64,000 nt of DNA from Candidatus Foliamicus numerosus (GTDB lineage Bacteria; Pseudomonadota; Gammaproteobacteria; Steroidobacterales; Foliamicaceae), in assembly GCA_028285945.1 (NCBI GenBank), contig JAPYNE010000022.1, positions 1 to 64,000 on the forward strand, written 5' to 3'. Of the stretch, positions 7,894 through 17,356 are shown piece after piece (the first letter of the stretch is position 1; each line of letters begins with the position of its first letter). The notes below the pieces were generated by a model that worked only from the letters and a program-made list of their open reading frames with translations, was not told where the DNA came from and made no database searches. Position numbers and translations under genes: made by a program.

Positions 7894-10800
7894 ATGACCG
7901 ATCGCAAGATCCTGGCCGCCGCCGCGGCTTTCGCCCTGTTGATGAGCGCGGGCAGCGCCGCATTCGCTCAGCCAGCCAGCCAGGACGGCAACCAAGGGCA
8001 GGAAATGGAGGAGATTGTCGTGACCGGCAGCCATATCAAAGGCGCCAACATCGTCGGCGCCTTGCCCGTGTCCGTGATCAGCGCCGACGAAATCGAGAGC
8101 ACCGGCGTCGATTCCGGCGACGACCTGATGCAGTTCGTTCCCGAGCAGGGGCAGAATTTCTTCAATGAGGCGGAGAACATCAGCGGCGGGGTGAATTCGG
8201 CCCGCGGCGATATCGGCGCTTTTAACCTGCGCAGCTTGGGCACCGGCAACACGCTGGTTCTGTTCAACGGCCGCCGGGTGGTCAACGCCGCCAGTTTCCA
8301 GACCGAGGAAGTGGGCGGCAGCTTCGTTCCGGTCAACACGGCCAATACGCAGACGATTCCGATCTACGGCATGGACCGGCTGGAAATCCTCAAGGACGGG
8401 GCGTCGGCGCTGTACGGCGCCGATGCCGTGGCCGGCGTGGTCAACTACGTTGTAAGGGACGACATCGACCATCTGCGGGTTTATTTGCGCTCCGGCGCCT
8501 ACGACCATGTGTCCAGGAAGACGCAGCGCCTGGCGCTGGAATGGGGCGATTCGTTCAACGGGGAGCGCACCCGGGTGGGCGTGCTTGCGAACTACTATGT
8601 TCGCGATCGCATCAGCGCGCGCGAGGACGAGCGCTGGGCCGATTCCGACTTCAGGCGCCGCGTGCCCGGGGATTCGCCCTGGGCCGGCGATACGCGCTTC
8701 CGCAACAGCAGCGCCAATTCCCTCTTCGGCCAGTTCGATTTCATCGCCAGCGCCCGCAGCACCGGACTGCTCGATGCCCGCCTGACCGATTCCTCCGGCG
8801 AATTCCAGGTGTATCCGGCCGGCCACGAGGATTGCGACTGGGCTCTCGGCTACGGGAACTGCGGCGCCATCGACGGCGACCCCATCACCCGGTACAACCT
8901 CAACGAAACCCGCGATCTTTCTTCCGATCTCAAGCGCGGCAAAGTGTTCCTGTTTCTCAACCACGAGTTCGGCAATGGCATGGAGGTCTTTTCCGAGCTG
9001 CTCCACTACATGTCGGACACGCATCTCTACCGGCATCCATCTGCGCCCTTCAGCAGCGTGAAGCTGCGGGTCGCCGCCAATAACCACTACAACCCCTTTG
9101 GCCCTTGCGGGTCGCCCAACCGCCTGCCGGACTCGGTGCTGCCGAGCGGGTTCCCGTGCGAGGGGCTGGCGATCGAGATCGACAACTACCGGTTCGCGGA
9201 AGTGCCGCGGATCGTGGAAAACGACGGCAACGTGATTCGCGTTCTTTCGGGATTGCGCGGCAGCGCCGGGAAATGGGACTGGGAAGGCGCGGTTGTGTGG
9301 TCGCGCGCCCAAAAGGATGATCTGACACGAAACCGCGTGTCCAACCTGCTGATGGTGGAGGCCCTGTCCGATCCCACTGAGGCGGCCTACAATCCGTTCA
9401 GCGGTGGCGTGAACAGCAATATCGAGCGCGCCTTGGTGGATGTTTACCGGAACAGCGAGACCACGCTGGCGATGGCCGACTTCCAAGTCTCCACGCCGGA
9501 ACTGTTTAATCTTCCCTGGGGGCCTGCCGGCGGTTTCGCAGGCGTGGAATTCCGCCGCGAAACCTTTGACGACGACCGCGACCCTCGGCTGGACGGAACC
9601 ATCGTTTTCACCGATTTCCAAGGCGACACCTTCCCCTACGTCTCCGATGTGGTCAACTCCAGCCCAACGCCGGATAATTCCGGCAGCCGCAATGTCGCAT
9701 CGATATTCACCGAGCTGCAATTGCCGCTGATGAGCAATATCAACGTGCAATTGGCGGCGCGCTATGAGAATTTCTCCGATGTGGGCAGCACCGTGGTGCC
9801 AAAATTCGCCGTCGGCTGGCAGATCGCGCCTGCGGTGCTGCTGCGCGGTTCCTGGTCGGAAGCGTTCCGCGCCCCCAATCTGATCACGATCAACGAGGTG
9901 ATTGTGGCGCGCCAGAACACGCGCACTGATTTCGCCTGCGCCTATGCCGCGGACAACGGCGGCGATCCCGAGCAGGACACGCTGGATTGCAGAAACAGCA
10001 CCCAGCGCATCGCGCAAGGCAGCAAGTTGCTGGAGCCGGAGCGCTCCAGCAACTATTCCTTCGGGATTGCCGTGCAGCCCATGGACGCGCTCACGCTTAC
10101 CCTGGACTGGTGGTCGATCGAAAAAGAGGACACGATCGGGCTTTTGGGCGAGGAGAACCACACGGTGCTCGATCTGTTGATGCGGCTTGAGCACGGAGGC
10201 GGGAATTGCGCCGGATTCACCGGCAATGCGGCGGTGGTCCGCGAGGCGGAGCTTGGCGATGATGAAGCCGCCATCTACCGGGCGGCGGGAATCTGTCCGG
10301 CGGGCCTGATCCGCTACGTGAATGACAACTACGTGAACCTCGACACGCGCACCCTCAAGGGCTGGGACGCCAGCCTGCTTTACTCGCGGGAAACGCCTGT
10401 AGGCGAATTCAGCCTCTCCTATCGCGCCTCATTCATCACCAAGTTCAATCAGGTGGCCGGCGGGCAGGCGGCGCGACTTGTGGCGGCCAAGGAAGCAGGC
10501 CAGTTGCCGGCCAGTGTCCCCGTGGCGGGATTTGCCGACCTTCTGCAAAAAGACGGCAACCAGAAGGTGAGGCAAACGCTGTTTCTCTCGTGGAGCCGCA
10601 ACTCGTTCGGGGCGAGGCTGTCGGCCCGGCATCTGGGCGATTTCTATCAGGATTCCCTGACTTTGGATGACGGCACCCGGCACTGGATCCCTTCGGTAAC
10701 CACTTGGAACGGAATCTTCGATTACAAATGGGAAGCGGCTGACCGCGACTGGCGGCTGCGTTTCGGCATCAACAACCTGTTCGACAAGCGGGCGCCCTTG

Positions 10801-10899
10801 GCGGACCGCTATTTCGGCTTTTTCGCCGATGCCTACCAAGATATCGAATACGGGCGCAACTACTACCTGCAATTGCGCGTCACGCAGCCAAGCGATTAG
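7894..10899 (+). CDS. TonB-dependent outer membrane receptor
   Basis: 1001 residues. A signal peptide (residues 1-25, ending AAFA) is followed by a TonB-box-like EEIVVTG (about 38-44). A plug domain follows, with VSVISADEIE, FNLRSLGTGNTLVLFNGRR and DRLEILKDGASALYGADAVAGVVNYV. A long beta-barrel region carries the SWSEAFRAPN motif and the barrel-end element INNLFDKRAPL, typical of SusC-like/CirA-like receptors of Xanthomonadales-related bacteria. It imports a large substrate using TonB energy; the substrate cannot be told from sequence. GGGAG sits 9 bases before the ATG. It lies just behind the M14-lyase gene, which may hint at peptide or amino-acid use. Its stop overlaps that of the convergent next gene. 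Confidence 0.93.
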   Translation: MTDRKILAAAAAFALLMSAGSAAFAQPASQDGNQGQEMEEIVVTGSHIKGANIVGALPVSVISADEIESTGVDSGDDLMQFVPEQGQNFFNEAENISGGVNSARGDIGAFNLRSLGTGNTLVLFNGRRVVNAASFQTEEVGGSFVPVNTANTQTIPIYGMDRLEILKDGASALYGADAVAGVVNYVVRDDIDHLRVYLRSGAYDHVSRKTQRLALEWGDSFNGERTRVGVLANYYVRDRISAREDERWADSDFRRRVPGDSPWAGDTRFRNSSANSLFGQFDFIASARSTGLLDARLTDSSGEFQVYPAGHEDCDWALGYGNCGAIDGDPITRYNLNETRDLSSDLKRGKVFLFLNHEFGNGMEVFSELLHYMSDTHLYRHPSAPFSSVKLRVAANNHYNPFGPCGSPNRLPDSVLPSGFPCEGLAIEIDNYRFAEVPRIVENDGNVIRVLSGLRGSAGKWDWEGAVVWSRAQKDDLTRNRVSNLLMVEALSDPTEAAYNPFSGGVNSNIERALVDVYRNSETTLAMADFQVSTPELFNLPWGPAGGFAGVEFRRETFDDDRDPRLDGTIVFTDFQGDTFPYVSDVVNSSPTPDNSGSRNVASIFTELQLPLMSNINVQLAARYENFSDVGSTVVPKFAVGWQIAPAVLLRGSWSEAFRAPNLITINEVIVARQNTRTDFACAYAADNGGDPEQDTLDCRNSTQRIAQGSKLLEPERSSNYSFGIAVQPMDALTLTLDWWSIEKEDTIGLLGEENHTVLDLLMRLEHGGGNCAGFTGNAAVVREAELGDDEAAIYRAAGICPAGLIRYVNDNYVNLDTRTLKGWDASLLYSRETPVGEFSLSYRASFITKFNQVAGGQAARLVAAKEAGQLPASVPVAGFADLLQKDGNQKVRQTLFLSWSRNSFGARLSARHLGDFYQDSLTLDDGTRHWIPSVTTWNGIFDYKWEAADRDWRLRFGINNLFDKRAPLADRYFGFFADAYQDIEYGRNYYLQLRVTQPSD

Positions 10900-11729
10900 A
10901 GCGCGCCGGCCACCAAATCCACGAAATCCGCTTCGCTTCGCACCTGCTGCGCGGCGCTCGCGGGAACCGTATAGCCGTGCTCGGCGGCCAGCTTGGCATA
11001 TAGCGGCCGGCGGTGCGCGATGAGCCGCGGGAAGGCCCAGCGTGCGAACTCCTTCGGCTCGGCTTGGGCGATATCGCTGAGCCCATGCTTGCTCAGGAAC
11101 TCCGGCAGGGCGCGCCGCAGGAACTCCGGCGAGTAGTACATCGGCTTGGGATCGCTCCGGGCGCGCTCAACCAGCGCCTCCTCGCCTTCCGGCGATGCTT
11201 CCAGATACAAGATCACGGTGTGCTCCGCCAGTGCGCGCAATGCGTCATCGTCGCCCAGCTCGCATATGCTTCCGCCCGCGTCGTTGATGAAATGGCGGTA
11301 GCCGTAAATGCGCTCGGCCTTCTCGATGAACGCGGCCACGTCCCGCATGGCGCTCACTTCCGCTTTGCGGTGCAGCTCCTGCCTGCGGAGAAACTCCCCG
11401 CGCGGCAATCCCCCGCGCCCAGGGTCGCCCAACTGCCCTAGGAAGGTTGAAATGGGATCAAGGTTATGCACAGTGATATTGCTTTCTATGTAAATCGAAT
11501 CGCTTCGCAGCAGGTCGCGCAAAAACGGCACCTCCATCGCCCGCAGCTTGATATTGTCGAGAATCGGCTCGCGCAGGTACTGGGTGCCTATGCGGTAATC
11601 GCCGGAATAGATGAACCAGCGGGTGGAGGGCAAGCGGTTGGCGAGCACCGTCTTGCCCACGCCGGACATGCCCATCAGCGTGACCGCCTTGCGCCGCGCG
11701 CCGCGAAATTTTGCCGCTGCTATTCGCAT
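10896..11729 (-). CDS. P-loop kinase-like protein
   Basis: 277 residues with one clear Walker A loop, GMSGVGKT (20-27). It is followed by WFIYSGDYRIGTQYL, where the aspartate resembles the acceptor-site acid of small-molecule kinases. Later stretches FINDAGGSICEL and VILYLEASPEGEEALVERA fit the core strands of a nucleotide kinase-type fold. The ligand is unknown and the family seems to be an uncharacterised conserved one. The gene converges on the receptor gene with overlapping stops (TTAG) and diverges from the secreted protein gene at 11780. Confidence 0.7.
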   Translation of the reverse strand: MRIAAAKFRGARRKAVTLMGMSGVGKTVLANRLPSTRWFIYSGDYRIGTQYLREPILDNIKLRAMEVPFLRDLLRSDSIYIESNITVHNLDPISTFLGQLGDPGRGGLPRGEFLRRQELHRKAEVSAMRDVAAFIEKAERIYGYRHFINDAGGSICELGDDDALRALAEHTVILYLEASPEGEEALVERARSDPKPMYYSPEFLRRALPEFLSKHGLSDIAQAEPKEFARWAFPRLIAHRRPLYAKLAAEHGYTVPASAAQQVRSEADFVDLVAGAL

Positions 11730-11779
11730 GGATGCCTATGTTATCTTTTGCCCCGCCATTTTGCCGCGCGGAGCACCTC

Positions 11780-12562
11780 ATGGCGCGACGAATGAAAAAA
11801 TGCTCAATTTTTTTCTTGACAGGGGCATGCAGTTATTTTCTATTGGCCGGGGCATGCAGCCATTGGGTTCCAACCTTCGCAATGTCGCAAGACGACCAGG
11901 ATGTGTGCTCCGCATTCGTCGCTGAGAACGAAAATCCAGCAATAGCAGACAGCAATGATTCGCCTTTGCAAGCACGCCCTATGACTGTGCAGAGTGTGGA
12001 GCAACCGAAAGACGCGCACCGCAATAGCGGTGAGAGCCTCCCTGAAATACATTGGGCTCCTTTGGCCATGGGTGAGCCGGCAGCATTCGTTTCTTATAGA
12101 AGCCCTTCTGATTGCCCTGAGTGCGGCAAGGGGTGTGTTGAGCCAAAAGTAAAGATCACTCGCCAGGGGGCTGTGGTGCTTGAGTCCGCCGAGGTTGGCT
12201 TGGATTTCACCGAGGAAGAGTTGAGCCTTTGCGTGCGCTTCGATGGCCGTAAAGAATCGGATGAGGGCTTGAATGTGATCGCTAGTAACGATCTGGCTAT
12301 CCCACTTCTTTTACAGGCGGAAGAAGATGGAAAGAAGGTTTACGAAAGATTTGTCCGGGAGGGGGACAGATTCGATGATCTTGCTGTGTTGCAGGGGCGA
12401 AGACATCTCACTTACCGTTTCAGTATTGATCCCCAATTCGCAAGCTTGCTCCCTGCCAGAGCCGCTCTTAACCTTATTAGAATTAGAGGCCTAGATAGCG
12501 GCTATTCGCCTCCCAATATAGGATTGATCGTTCGTTTCAAGAAGCCGCAGGAATCAGATTGA
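11780..12562 (+). CDS. Hypothetical exported protein
   Basis: 260 residues from the ATG at 11780, chosen because GGAG lies 5 bases upstream; an ATG at 11792 is also possible. The N-terminus MARRMKKCSIFFLTGACSY is a signal peptide with two GAC sites (TGAC, AGAC) that resemble but do not match a good lipobox. The mature part contains a CPECGKGC cluster and then a beta-rich region with no recognised family. Base composition is A+T-richer than its neighbours, which suggests recent acquisition. Function unknown. Confidence 0.65.
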   Translation: MARRMKKCSIFFLTGACSYFLLAGACSHWVPTFAMSQDDQDVCSAFVAENENPAIADSNDSPLQARPMTVQSVEQPKDAHRNSGESLPEIHWAPLAMGEPAAFVSYRSPSDCPECGKGCVEPKVKITRQGAVVLESAEVGLDFTEEELSLCVRFDGRKESDEGLNVIASNDLAIPLLLQAEEDGKKVYERFVREGDRFDDLAVLQGRRHLTYRFSIDPQFASLLPARAALNLIRIRGLDSGYSPPNIGLIVRFKKPQESD

Positions 12563-12714
12563 AGGGCACCTGCGGGATTGCTCTTGCTTTTTTGTTTCCT
12601 CTGCGCATCGCTGGCGCATGGCGCCGAGCATGCCAACAGCAATCAATCGAACCGGCCGCTGCGGCCCGCTCTGACTTACAATGGCGGCCCTTCACACATT
12701 CCGGGAGAAAACCA

Positions 12715-13200
12715 ATGAGCATTGAGAAAGGGCAGGCGATGCCGGCAGGCGCCTTCAGCGTGATGACCGACGGGCGCCCCGCTCGGATCACAACGGATGA
12801 GTTGTTCAAGGGCAGAAAGGTTGTTCTGTTCTCCATTCCCGGCGCATTCACGCCTACCTGCTCGAAAGAGCACCTTCCGGGCTACGTCAACAACGCCGGG
12901 GCGCTTCGGGCCAAGGGCGTTGACCAAGTGGCCTGCATGGCCGTCAACGATGTCTATGTGATGGACGCATGGGGCCGCTCCGCCGGCGTCGGCGATTCAG
13001 TGCTGATGCTGGCCGATGGCAATGGCGAATATGCGCGCGCGCTGGGGTTGGAAAAGGATTTCTACGGGCTCGGCATGGGCATGCGCGGGCAGCGTTTCTC
13101 CATCGTGGTTGACGATGGAATCGTGACGGAGCTCAACGTGGAGAAAGAAGGCAGCGGCCTGAGCTGCTCCTCGGCCGAGGCCGCGCTCGAGCAGCTTTGA
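12715..13200 (+). CDS. Peroxiredoxin (Prx5/type II)
   Basis: 161 residues; reduces hydroperoxides. The peroxidatic motif PGAFTPTCS (42-50) places the reactive cysteine at 49. Cys151 in GSGLSCSS sits where the resolving cysteine of Prx5 proteins lies, and Cys74 is also present. There is no fused glutaredoxin domain. GGGAG sits 8 bases ahead of the ATG. Its TGA overlaps the TTG start of the next gene, so the two are probably co-translated. Confidence 0.9.
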   Translation: MSIEKGQAMPAGAFSVMTDGRPARITTDELFKGRKVVLFSIPGAFTPTCSKEHLPGYVNNAGALRAKGVDQVACMAVNDVYVMDAWGRSAGVGDSVLMLADGNGEYARALGLEKDFYGLGMGMRGQRFSIVVDDGIVTELNVEKEGSGLSCSSAEAALEQL

Positions 13201-14216
13201 GCCCGAAACTTCCCGGCAATCAGCGGCAGGTGCTGCTGCGCCGCTATCCCGAGGGCGTGCCGGAAACGACCGATTTCGAGCTGGCGGAGGGGCCGGTTCC
13301 GCAGCCCGCCAACGGCGAATTCCTGTCGCGGACGCTCTACCTTTCGCTGGATCCCTATCTTCGCGGGGTGATTTCGGGCCGGCACCTCTATGCGGAGCAG
13401 GTGCGGCCGGGCGGCGTGATGCCCGGGCGGACGGTCGCGCAGGTGGTCGAGTCCCGGCATCCGGACTTCGCGCCCGGCGATATCGCGGTCTGCTCCAACG
13501 GCTGGCAGGAATACGGGCTTAGCGCCGGCGCCATCGACCTGCGGAAACTGGATCCGGAAGCCGCTCCTGTCAGCACCGGAATAGGGATATTGGGCATGCC
13601 GGGGCTGACGGCCTGGGCCGGGCTGCTGCACTTGGGAGAACCCATGCCGGGCGAAACCGTGCTGGTATCGGCAGCCTGCGGCCCCGTTGGCAGCATGGTG
13701 GGCCAGTTGGCCCGCATTGCCGGCTGCCAAGCGGTGGGAATCGCCGGCGGCGCCGAGAAATGCTCGATCGTGAAAGACGAGTTCGGATTCGCGGAATGCG
13801 TCGATTACAAAACCGGCGACCTGGGCGAGAAGCTGAAGGCCGCCTGCCCGGGCGGGATCGACGTGTATTTTGACAATGTCGGCGGCGAGGTGCTGGCCGC
13901 GGCCATGGCCAACCTTGCCCAAGGCGCCCGGGTCGTGCTGTGCGGAATGATGAGCGGCTACAACAATGCGGGGCCGCCGCCTCCAGGCCCTAGCCTGATT
14001 CCGCTGATCATGGCCCGCGCGATCCTCCGGGGGCTGGTCGTCTATGACCATGAGGACAAGCAGAAAGACTTTCTGCGCGCCTGCACGCGCTGGCTTCAGG
14101 AGGGACGCATCCGTTACCGCGAGGATATCGCGCACGGCATCGACAAGGCGCCGGAAGCATTTTGCCGGCTGATGCGCGGCAAGAACGTCGGCAAGGCGCT
14201 GGTGCGGTTCGCCTGA
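13197..14216 (+). CDS. NADP-dependent MDR oxidoreductase (PTGR/CurA-like)
   Basis: 339 residues, zinc-free medium-chain dehydrogenase/reductase of the prostaglandin/leukotriene B4 reductase branch, which reduces double bonds of enals and enones. The N-terminus has the typical LRRYPEGVPETTDFELAEGP; the Rossmann motif is AACGPVGSMVGQLARIAG, then GGIDVYFDNVGGEVL and LCGMMSGYNN. The start is a TTG overlapping the stop of the peroxiredoxin gene (TTGA), with no other good start nearby. Pairing with a peroxiredoxin fits detoxification of peroxide and lipid-aldehyde damage; that link is inference. Confidence 0.88.
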   Translation: MSPKLPGNQRQVLLRRYPEGVPETTDFELAEGPVPQPANGEFLSRTLYLSLDPYLRGVISGRHLYAEQVRPGGVMPGRTVAQVVESRHPDFAPGDIAVCSNGWQEYGLSAGAIDLRKLDPEAAPVSTGIGILGMPGLTAWAGLLHLGEPMPGETVLVSAACGPVGSMVGQLARIAGCQAVGIAGGAEKCSIVKDEFGFAECVDYKTGDLGEKLKAACPGGIDVYFDNVGGEVLAAAMANLAQGARVVLCGMMSGYNNAGPPPPGPSLIPLIMARAILRGLVVYDHEDKQKDFLRACTRWLQEGRIRYREDIAHGIDKAPEAFCRLMRGKNVGKALVRFA

Positions 14217-14285
14217 CCGGGATTCCGCCCGGGAACCAAAGCGGCCTTTTGAGGAACAGGGGCTAAGCGCAGCGGCGGCGATCGG

Positions 14286-14963
14286 CTAGTTGATGAAATC
14301 CAGGGTCAGCAGCAAGCGGCGCACGCCCGCGTTGATCTGCGGAGAGCGATGGACCAAGCCTGCCTCTTCATTGCCCGCCCAACTCTCTCCCTTGAGCAGG
14401 GCAACGTCCCCTTGCCGAATTTGCCGGATATCATCGGCGCCGGAAAACAAGCCCGATTGCTCATCAGGCCTCCCTCCGCTGCCGGATCCCAGCTTGCTGC
14501 GGTCCACCCGGTCATGGGCTAGCCATTGAGTGGCTCGTCCTAGGTAGGTGGTCACCAATCGGCAAGGCACCCGATCGACATGAAATCGGGGGCACATGGC
14601 ATGGCCGAGCGCAGTCAGCCTGAGGCCGGCGCATTTGAGATCGAACAAGCAGCAGAACATACCGGCCAGCTCGGCGATGTCCGCGGCCAATGCGGCCGGC
14701 TCCGCAGCGGCATCGAGGGAATCGATGAGGATATCGTGGGCATTATCCGGACTCACCGAGCGCGAAATTTGCAGCATTGGCCTTTCAAACAAGAGCTGTT
14801 CGGCGGCATTGGACAGCGCTGCCGGGAGCTTGCGCTCCCATACGGAGATATTCACATCCTCCCGATAAATGTCGGTCAGCACGTCGAGTTGCTCCCCGAC
14901 AACGGCTTGCCGGCGTTTAGCTTCGAAAGGGGCTATGTTGAGCGCGGGGGCCAATGCGGTCAT
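14286..14963 (-). CDS. DUF1826 protein of the CobW zinc module
   Basis: 225 residues from the ATG at 14963, which overlaps the TGA of the cobW-like gene (ATGA). The sequence matches the DUF1826 pattern: [10 protein letters not shown] early, an acidic helical middle, [25 protein letters not shown], and [25 protein letters not shown] near the end. The CPRFHVD and H/S-P elements look like a cupin-type metal site. DUF1826 genes are known to occur with COG0523 GTPases in Zur-controlled clusters, which is the arrangement here. Molecular role unknown. Confidence 0.82.
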   Translation of the reverse strand: MTALAPALNIAPFEAKRRQAVVGEQLDVLTDIYREDVNISVWERKLPAALSNAAEQLLFERPMLQISRSVSPDNAHDILIDSLDAAAEPAALAADIAELAGMFCCLFDLKCAGLRLTALGHAMCPRFHVDRVPCRLVTTYLGRATQWLAHDRVDRSKLGSGSGGRPDEQSGLFSGADDIRQIRQGDVALLKGESWAGNEEAGLVHRSPQINAGVRRLLLTLDFIN

Positions 14964-16165
14964 TGATCTTTCCACGCCGGGAAGGGATCATTCAGCGTCA
15001 ACCAGTATTCTTTGCCCCTAAGCACCTCCTCTTCCGTCAGAAGGCACCGATCAAGAGCAGCGGTCATGGCCTGCTGGTCAAGTCCCTGTCCGATGAAGAC
15101 GAGTTCCTGGCGCATGTCGCCGAACGGCTCTTGCCAAAACTTGAAAATGTTTTCGAGGCTTTCCTCATCCTCAGGCCATTTGTCGCGAGGCACTGCATGC
15201 CAGAACATGCCGGCAAAGCCGTAGCGGGCAATTCCGCCTGCCTGGCTCCACTGCCATGCGAACTCCGGGCGCGAGGCCAGCCAGAAATAGCCTTTTGATC
15301 GAATCAGTTTGCCGAACTTCTCCGTGCCATGGAAAAACTCAAAGGCTCTCTCAGGATGAAACGGCCGGCGGGCCACGTAGCTGAAACTGCCGATGCCGTA
15401 TTCCTCCGTTTCGGGAACGTGTTCGCCGCGCATCTCCTTGAGCCAGCCCGGAGCCTGCCGGGCGCGCTCAAAGTCAAACAGCCTGGTGTTCAGAATATCG
15501 CCGGCGGGCACCTGGCCTTGCGAGATGGGGATAATGCGCGCTTTTGTATTCAAGGACCTGAGGATTGCGGCCAATCTCTCGATCTCGGCTTGCCCGGCGA
15601 GATCCGTTTTGCTGATGAGCAGCACATCGGCAAATTCGACTTGATCGACCAGCAGGTCGGCAACGCTCCGCTCATCCTCCTCGCCCAAGGACTCCCCGGT
15701 TTCCCGGATGTCCTTTGCCTCGTCGTAGTCTCTGAGAAAGTTGACGGCATCCACCACAGTCACCATGGTGTCCAGGGTTGCCACATCGGATAGCGAAACT
15801 CCGTCCTCATCGGCGAAAGTGAAGGTTTCGGCCACCGGCATGGGTTCGGAGATTCCTGTGGATTCGATCACCAGGTAGTCGAACCGGCCTTCCTTGGCGA
15901 GTTTGTTCACCTCGAGCAGCAGGTCCTCGCGCAAAGTGCAGCAGATGCAGCCATTGCTCATCTCCACGAGCTTCTCTTCCTGATGCGACAGCGACACCTC
16001 TTGCTGAACCAGTGAAGCATCGATATTGATCTCGCTCATGTCGTTCACGATCACCGCGACTTTTTTGCCTTCGCGATTATTGAGAATATGGCTAAGCACC
16101 GTCGTTTTTCCTGCCCCTAGGAATCCCGAAAGCACGGTCACCGGCAAACTTGCTTGTCGATTCAT
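14960..16165 (-). CDS. COG0523/CobW-family metallochaperone GTPase
   Basis: 401 residues. GTP site GFLGAGKTT (14-22), the metal-binding CICC motif (73-76), ESTGISEP switch region, and SKTDL in the usual NKxD place. The C-terminal CobW_C domain runs from about 255 ([13 protein letters not shown]) to the end. These GTPases pass metal, most often zinc, to client proteins. Linkage to DUF1826 and a possible Zur-like site upstream suggest a role in zinc shortage. The ATG at 16165 is preceded by AGGTG at about 11 bases. The long leader holds competing hairpins (see separate entry). Confidence 0.9.
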   Translation of the reverse strand: MNRQASLPVTVLSGFLGAGKTTVLSHILNNREGKKVAVIVNDMSEINIDASLVQQEVSLSHQEEKLVEMSNGCICCTLREDLLLEVNKLAKEGRFDYLVIESTGISEPMPVAETFTFADEDGVSLSDVATLDTMVTVVDAVNFLRDYDEAKDIRETGESLGEEDERSVADLLVDQVEFADVLLISKTDLAGQAEIERLAAILRSLNTKARIIPISQGQVPAGDILNTRLFDFERARQAPGWLKEMRGEHVPETEEYGIGSFSYVARRPFHPERAFEFFHGTEKFGKLIRSKGYFWLASRPEFAWQWSQAGGIARYGFAGMFWHAVPRDKWPEDEESLENIFKFWQEPFGDMRQELVFIGQGLDQQAMTAALDRCLLTEEEVLRGKEYWLTLNDPFPAWKDQ

Positions 16166-16198
16166 CTACTTAAATACACCTCTTAAGGATCACATCAG

Positions 16199-16244
16199 CA
16201 TCTTGCGGCTTTTGCCAAAAGCGCAAGTTCCAGCCCGCAAGATG
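16199..16244 (-). promoter_or_regulatory. Competing hairpins in the cobW-like leader
   Basis: CATCTTGCGG (16199-16208) is perfectly complementary to CCGCAAGATG (16235-16244). An inner segment, CAAAAGCGCAAG (16215-16226), can instead pair with CTTGCGGCTTTTG (16202-16214) with one base missing. The two foldings use the same segment and so exclude each other, as in attenuators and riboswitches. It lies 34-79 bases upstream of the start codon. No known riboswitch family was recognised. Confidence 0.5.
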
Positions 16245-16264
16245 TTACATTATATCCATTTTCA
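16241..16264. promoter_or_regulatory. Possible Zur box
   Basis: ATGTTACATTATATCCAT within this stretch resembles the gammaproteobacterial Zur site (ATGTTATAATATAACAT) but needs a one-base gap and has several mismatches. The position upstream of a COG0523/DUF1826 pair is right. It overlaps the distal arm of the leader hairpin. Confidence 0.35.
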
Positions 16265-16366
16265 CTTGGCAATATCATTGTTGGGCTTATCTAAAACATT
16301 GTTCTGAATGGATAAATATGGAGTTATCCAAAGGTGTCGATTCGAATGCCCGACCGTATCCAACCG

Positions 16367-16443
16367 TTCAACGGGCCGGACCCGTTGAAGCGCCCTCATC
16401 CCTGCCTAGATACGCTCCGGCATTGCCTTCGGGGCAATGTCGG
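16367..16443. repeat. Two hairpins downstream of the membrane protein gene
   Basis: TTCAACGGG (16367-16375) pairs with CCCGTTGAA (16381-16389) around a 5-base loop. CCGGCATTGCC (16417-16427) pairs with GGCAATGTCGG (16433-16443) around a TTCGG loop, with one G-T. Neither has a T-run on either strand, so they could be processing or rho-dependent 3'-end structures between the membrane protein gene (minus) and the cobW leader. Nothing else was seen in 16270-16458. Confidence 0.5.
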
Positions 16444-16458
16444 CAGCGGCGGAATGGG

Positions 16459-17238
16459 CTACCCGAGCAGCGGCGCGGCGATTCCTTGAATGACGTGCGT
16501 GAGGCTGCCCGTGGCCTCCGCGGCAGGCGGCGCGCCAGGCTTGTAGATGCCCAGAAAGGCCTCCGCGATCAAGCCGGCCCAGATCGCGAACACCCAAGGG
16601 CGCACGCGATGGATGCTGTGCCTCATCGCGTCGTCCTGCTCCTCGGTGATCGAGCCTTGGCTCAACGCCCTGACGCCGGCAATGAAGCCCGGTATGTACA
16701 GACGAACCATCACGCCGCATAGCACCATGAGCGCAAAAACGATCAGCTTGGGCGCCAGCCAGGGCGCGTTATCCAGCCTTCCGGTGGAGACCGACCACCA
16801 TACGGAAGCCACGATCGCGGCGATCAGAAACCAGCGGAACCATAAATCCAGTTTGGTGAGCGTGGGCATGAAGCTGGCGTTGTGCTTGAAGTGCATGATC
16901 AGCAGCGCCGTGAACCATACCGGGCCCAGCAAAACGATCATCGCGAGCTGCCAGGGCGGATGGGACACTCCCACGTATTCCGAGAGGATGCCGCCCACGG
17001 TAAGCATCATGCTTAGGCAAAGCCGCGGCAGCAGGTCGATCCACAGCATGATGCGCGAGGCCATGAACCTCTGAGGCGCGGAATGCGATCGGTTGAGGAT
17101 GATCCGGGTGGAATAGAACACGCCGATGTCGCCGCCTAGCCAGTAGGCGAACAGCACCAGATGAAGAATCAACCAGATCGTGTGGCCGAGATCGCCTTCC
17201 GCTCCATACATAGGATTCCCCTCCAATAGACCGGCCAT
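16459..17238 (-). CDS. Conserved multi-helix membrane protein
   Basis: 259 residues with about six hydrophobic segments, for example TIWLILHLVLFAYWLGGDI, LCLSMMLTVGGIL, LAMIVLLGPVWFTALLIM, FLIAAIVASVWWSV and LIVFALMVLCGVMV. Histidines within or next to helices (HTIWLILH, HPPWQ, HFKHN) are reminiscent of haem-binding or CopD-like membrane proteins, but no firm family can be assigned. GG-rich sequence just upstream of the ATG acts as a ribosome site. A long repeat-containing spacer separates it from etfB. Confidence 0.6.
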   Translation of the reverse strand: MAGLLEGNPMYGAEGDLGHTIWLILHLVLFAYWLGGDIGVFYSTRIILNRSHSAPQRFMASRIMLWIDLLPRLCLSMMLTVGGILSEYVGVSHPPWQLAMIVLLGPVWFTALLIMHFKHNASFMPTLTKLDLWFRWFLIAAIVASVWWSVSTGRLDNAPWLAPKLIVFALMVLCGVMVRLYIPGFIAGVRALSQGSITEEQDDAMRHSIHRVRPWVFAIWAGLIAEAFLGIYKPGAPPAAEATGSLTHVIQGIAAPLLG

Positions 17239-17356
17239 AGTCTAACCTCCCCGCCCTGTCAGGGTGGAAACCATCTCTCCATCACCCCGGTCCCAGTCCC
17301 ATATGTGTCTGAACCCGGACACGCGCCGCCGCGTTATGGCGGGGCGTGCTGCCCCC

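Noticed and set aside
7876..10194. A 772-codon open frame antisense to the TonB receptor gene
   Set aside because: It is a by-product of high GC content and codon bias of the receptor gene; its translation is low-complexity with no family pattern, while the plus-strand receptor is unambiguous.
14217..14285. CCGGG-CCCGG hairpin as terminator between the convergent oxidoreductase and DUF1826 genes
   Set aside because: Only five base pairs and no T-run.
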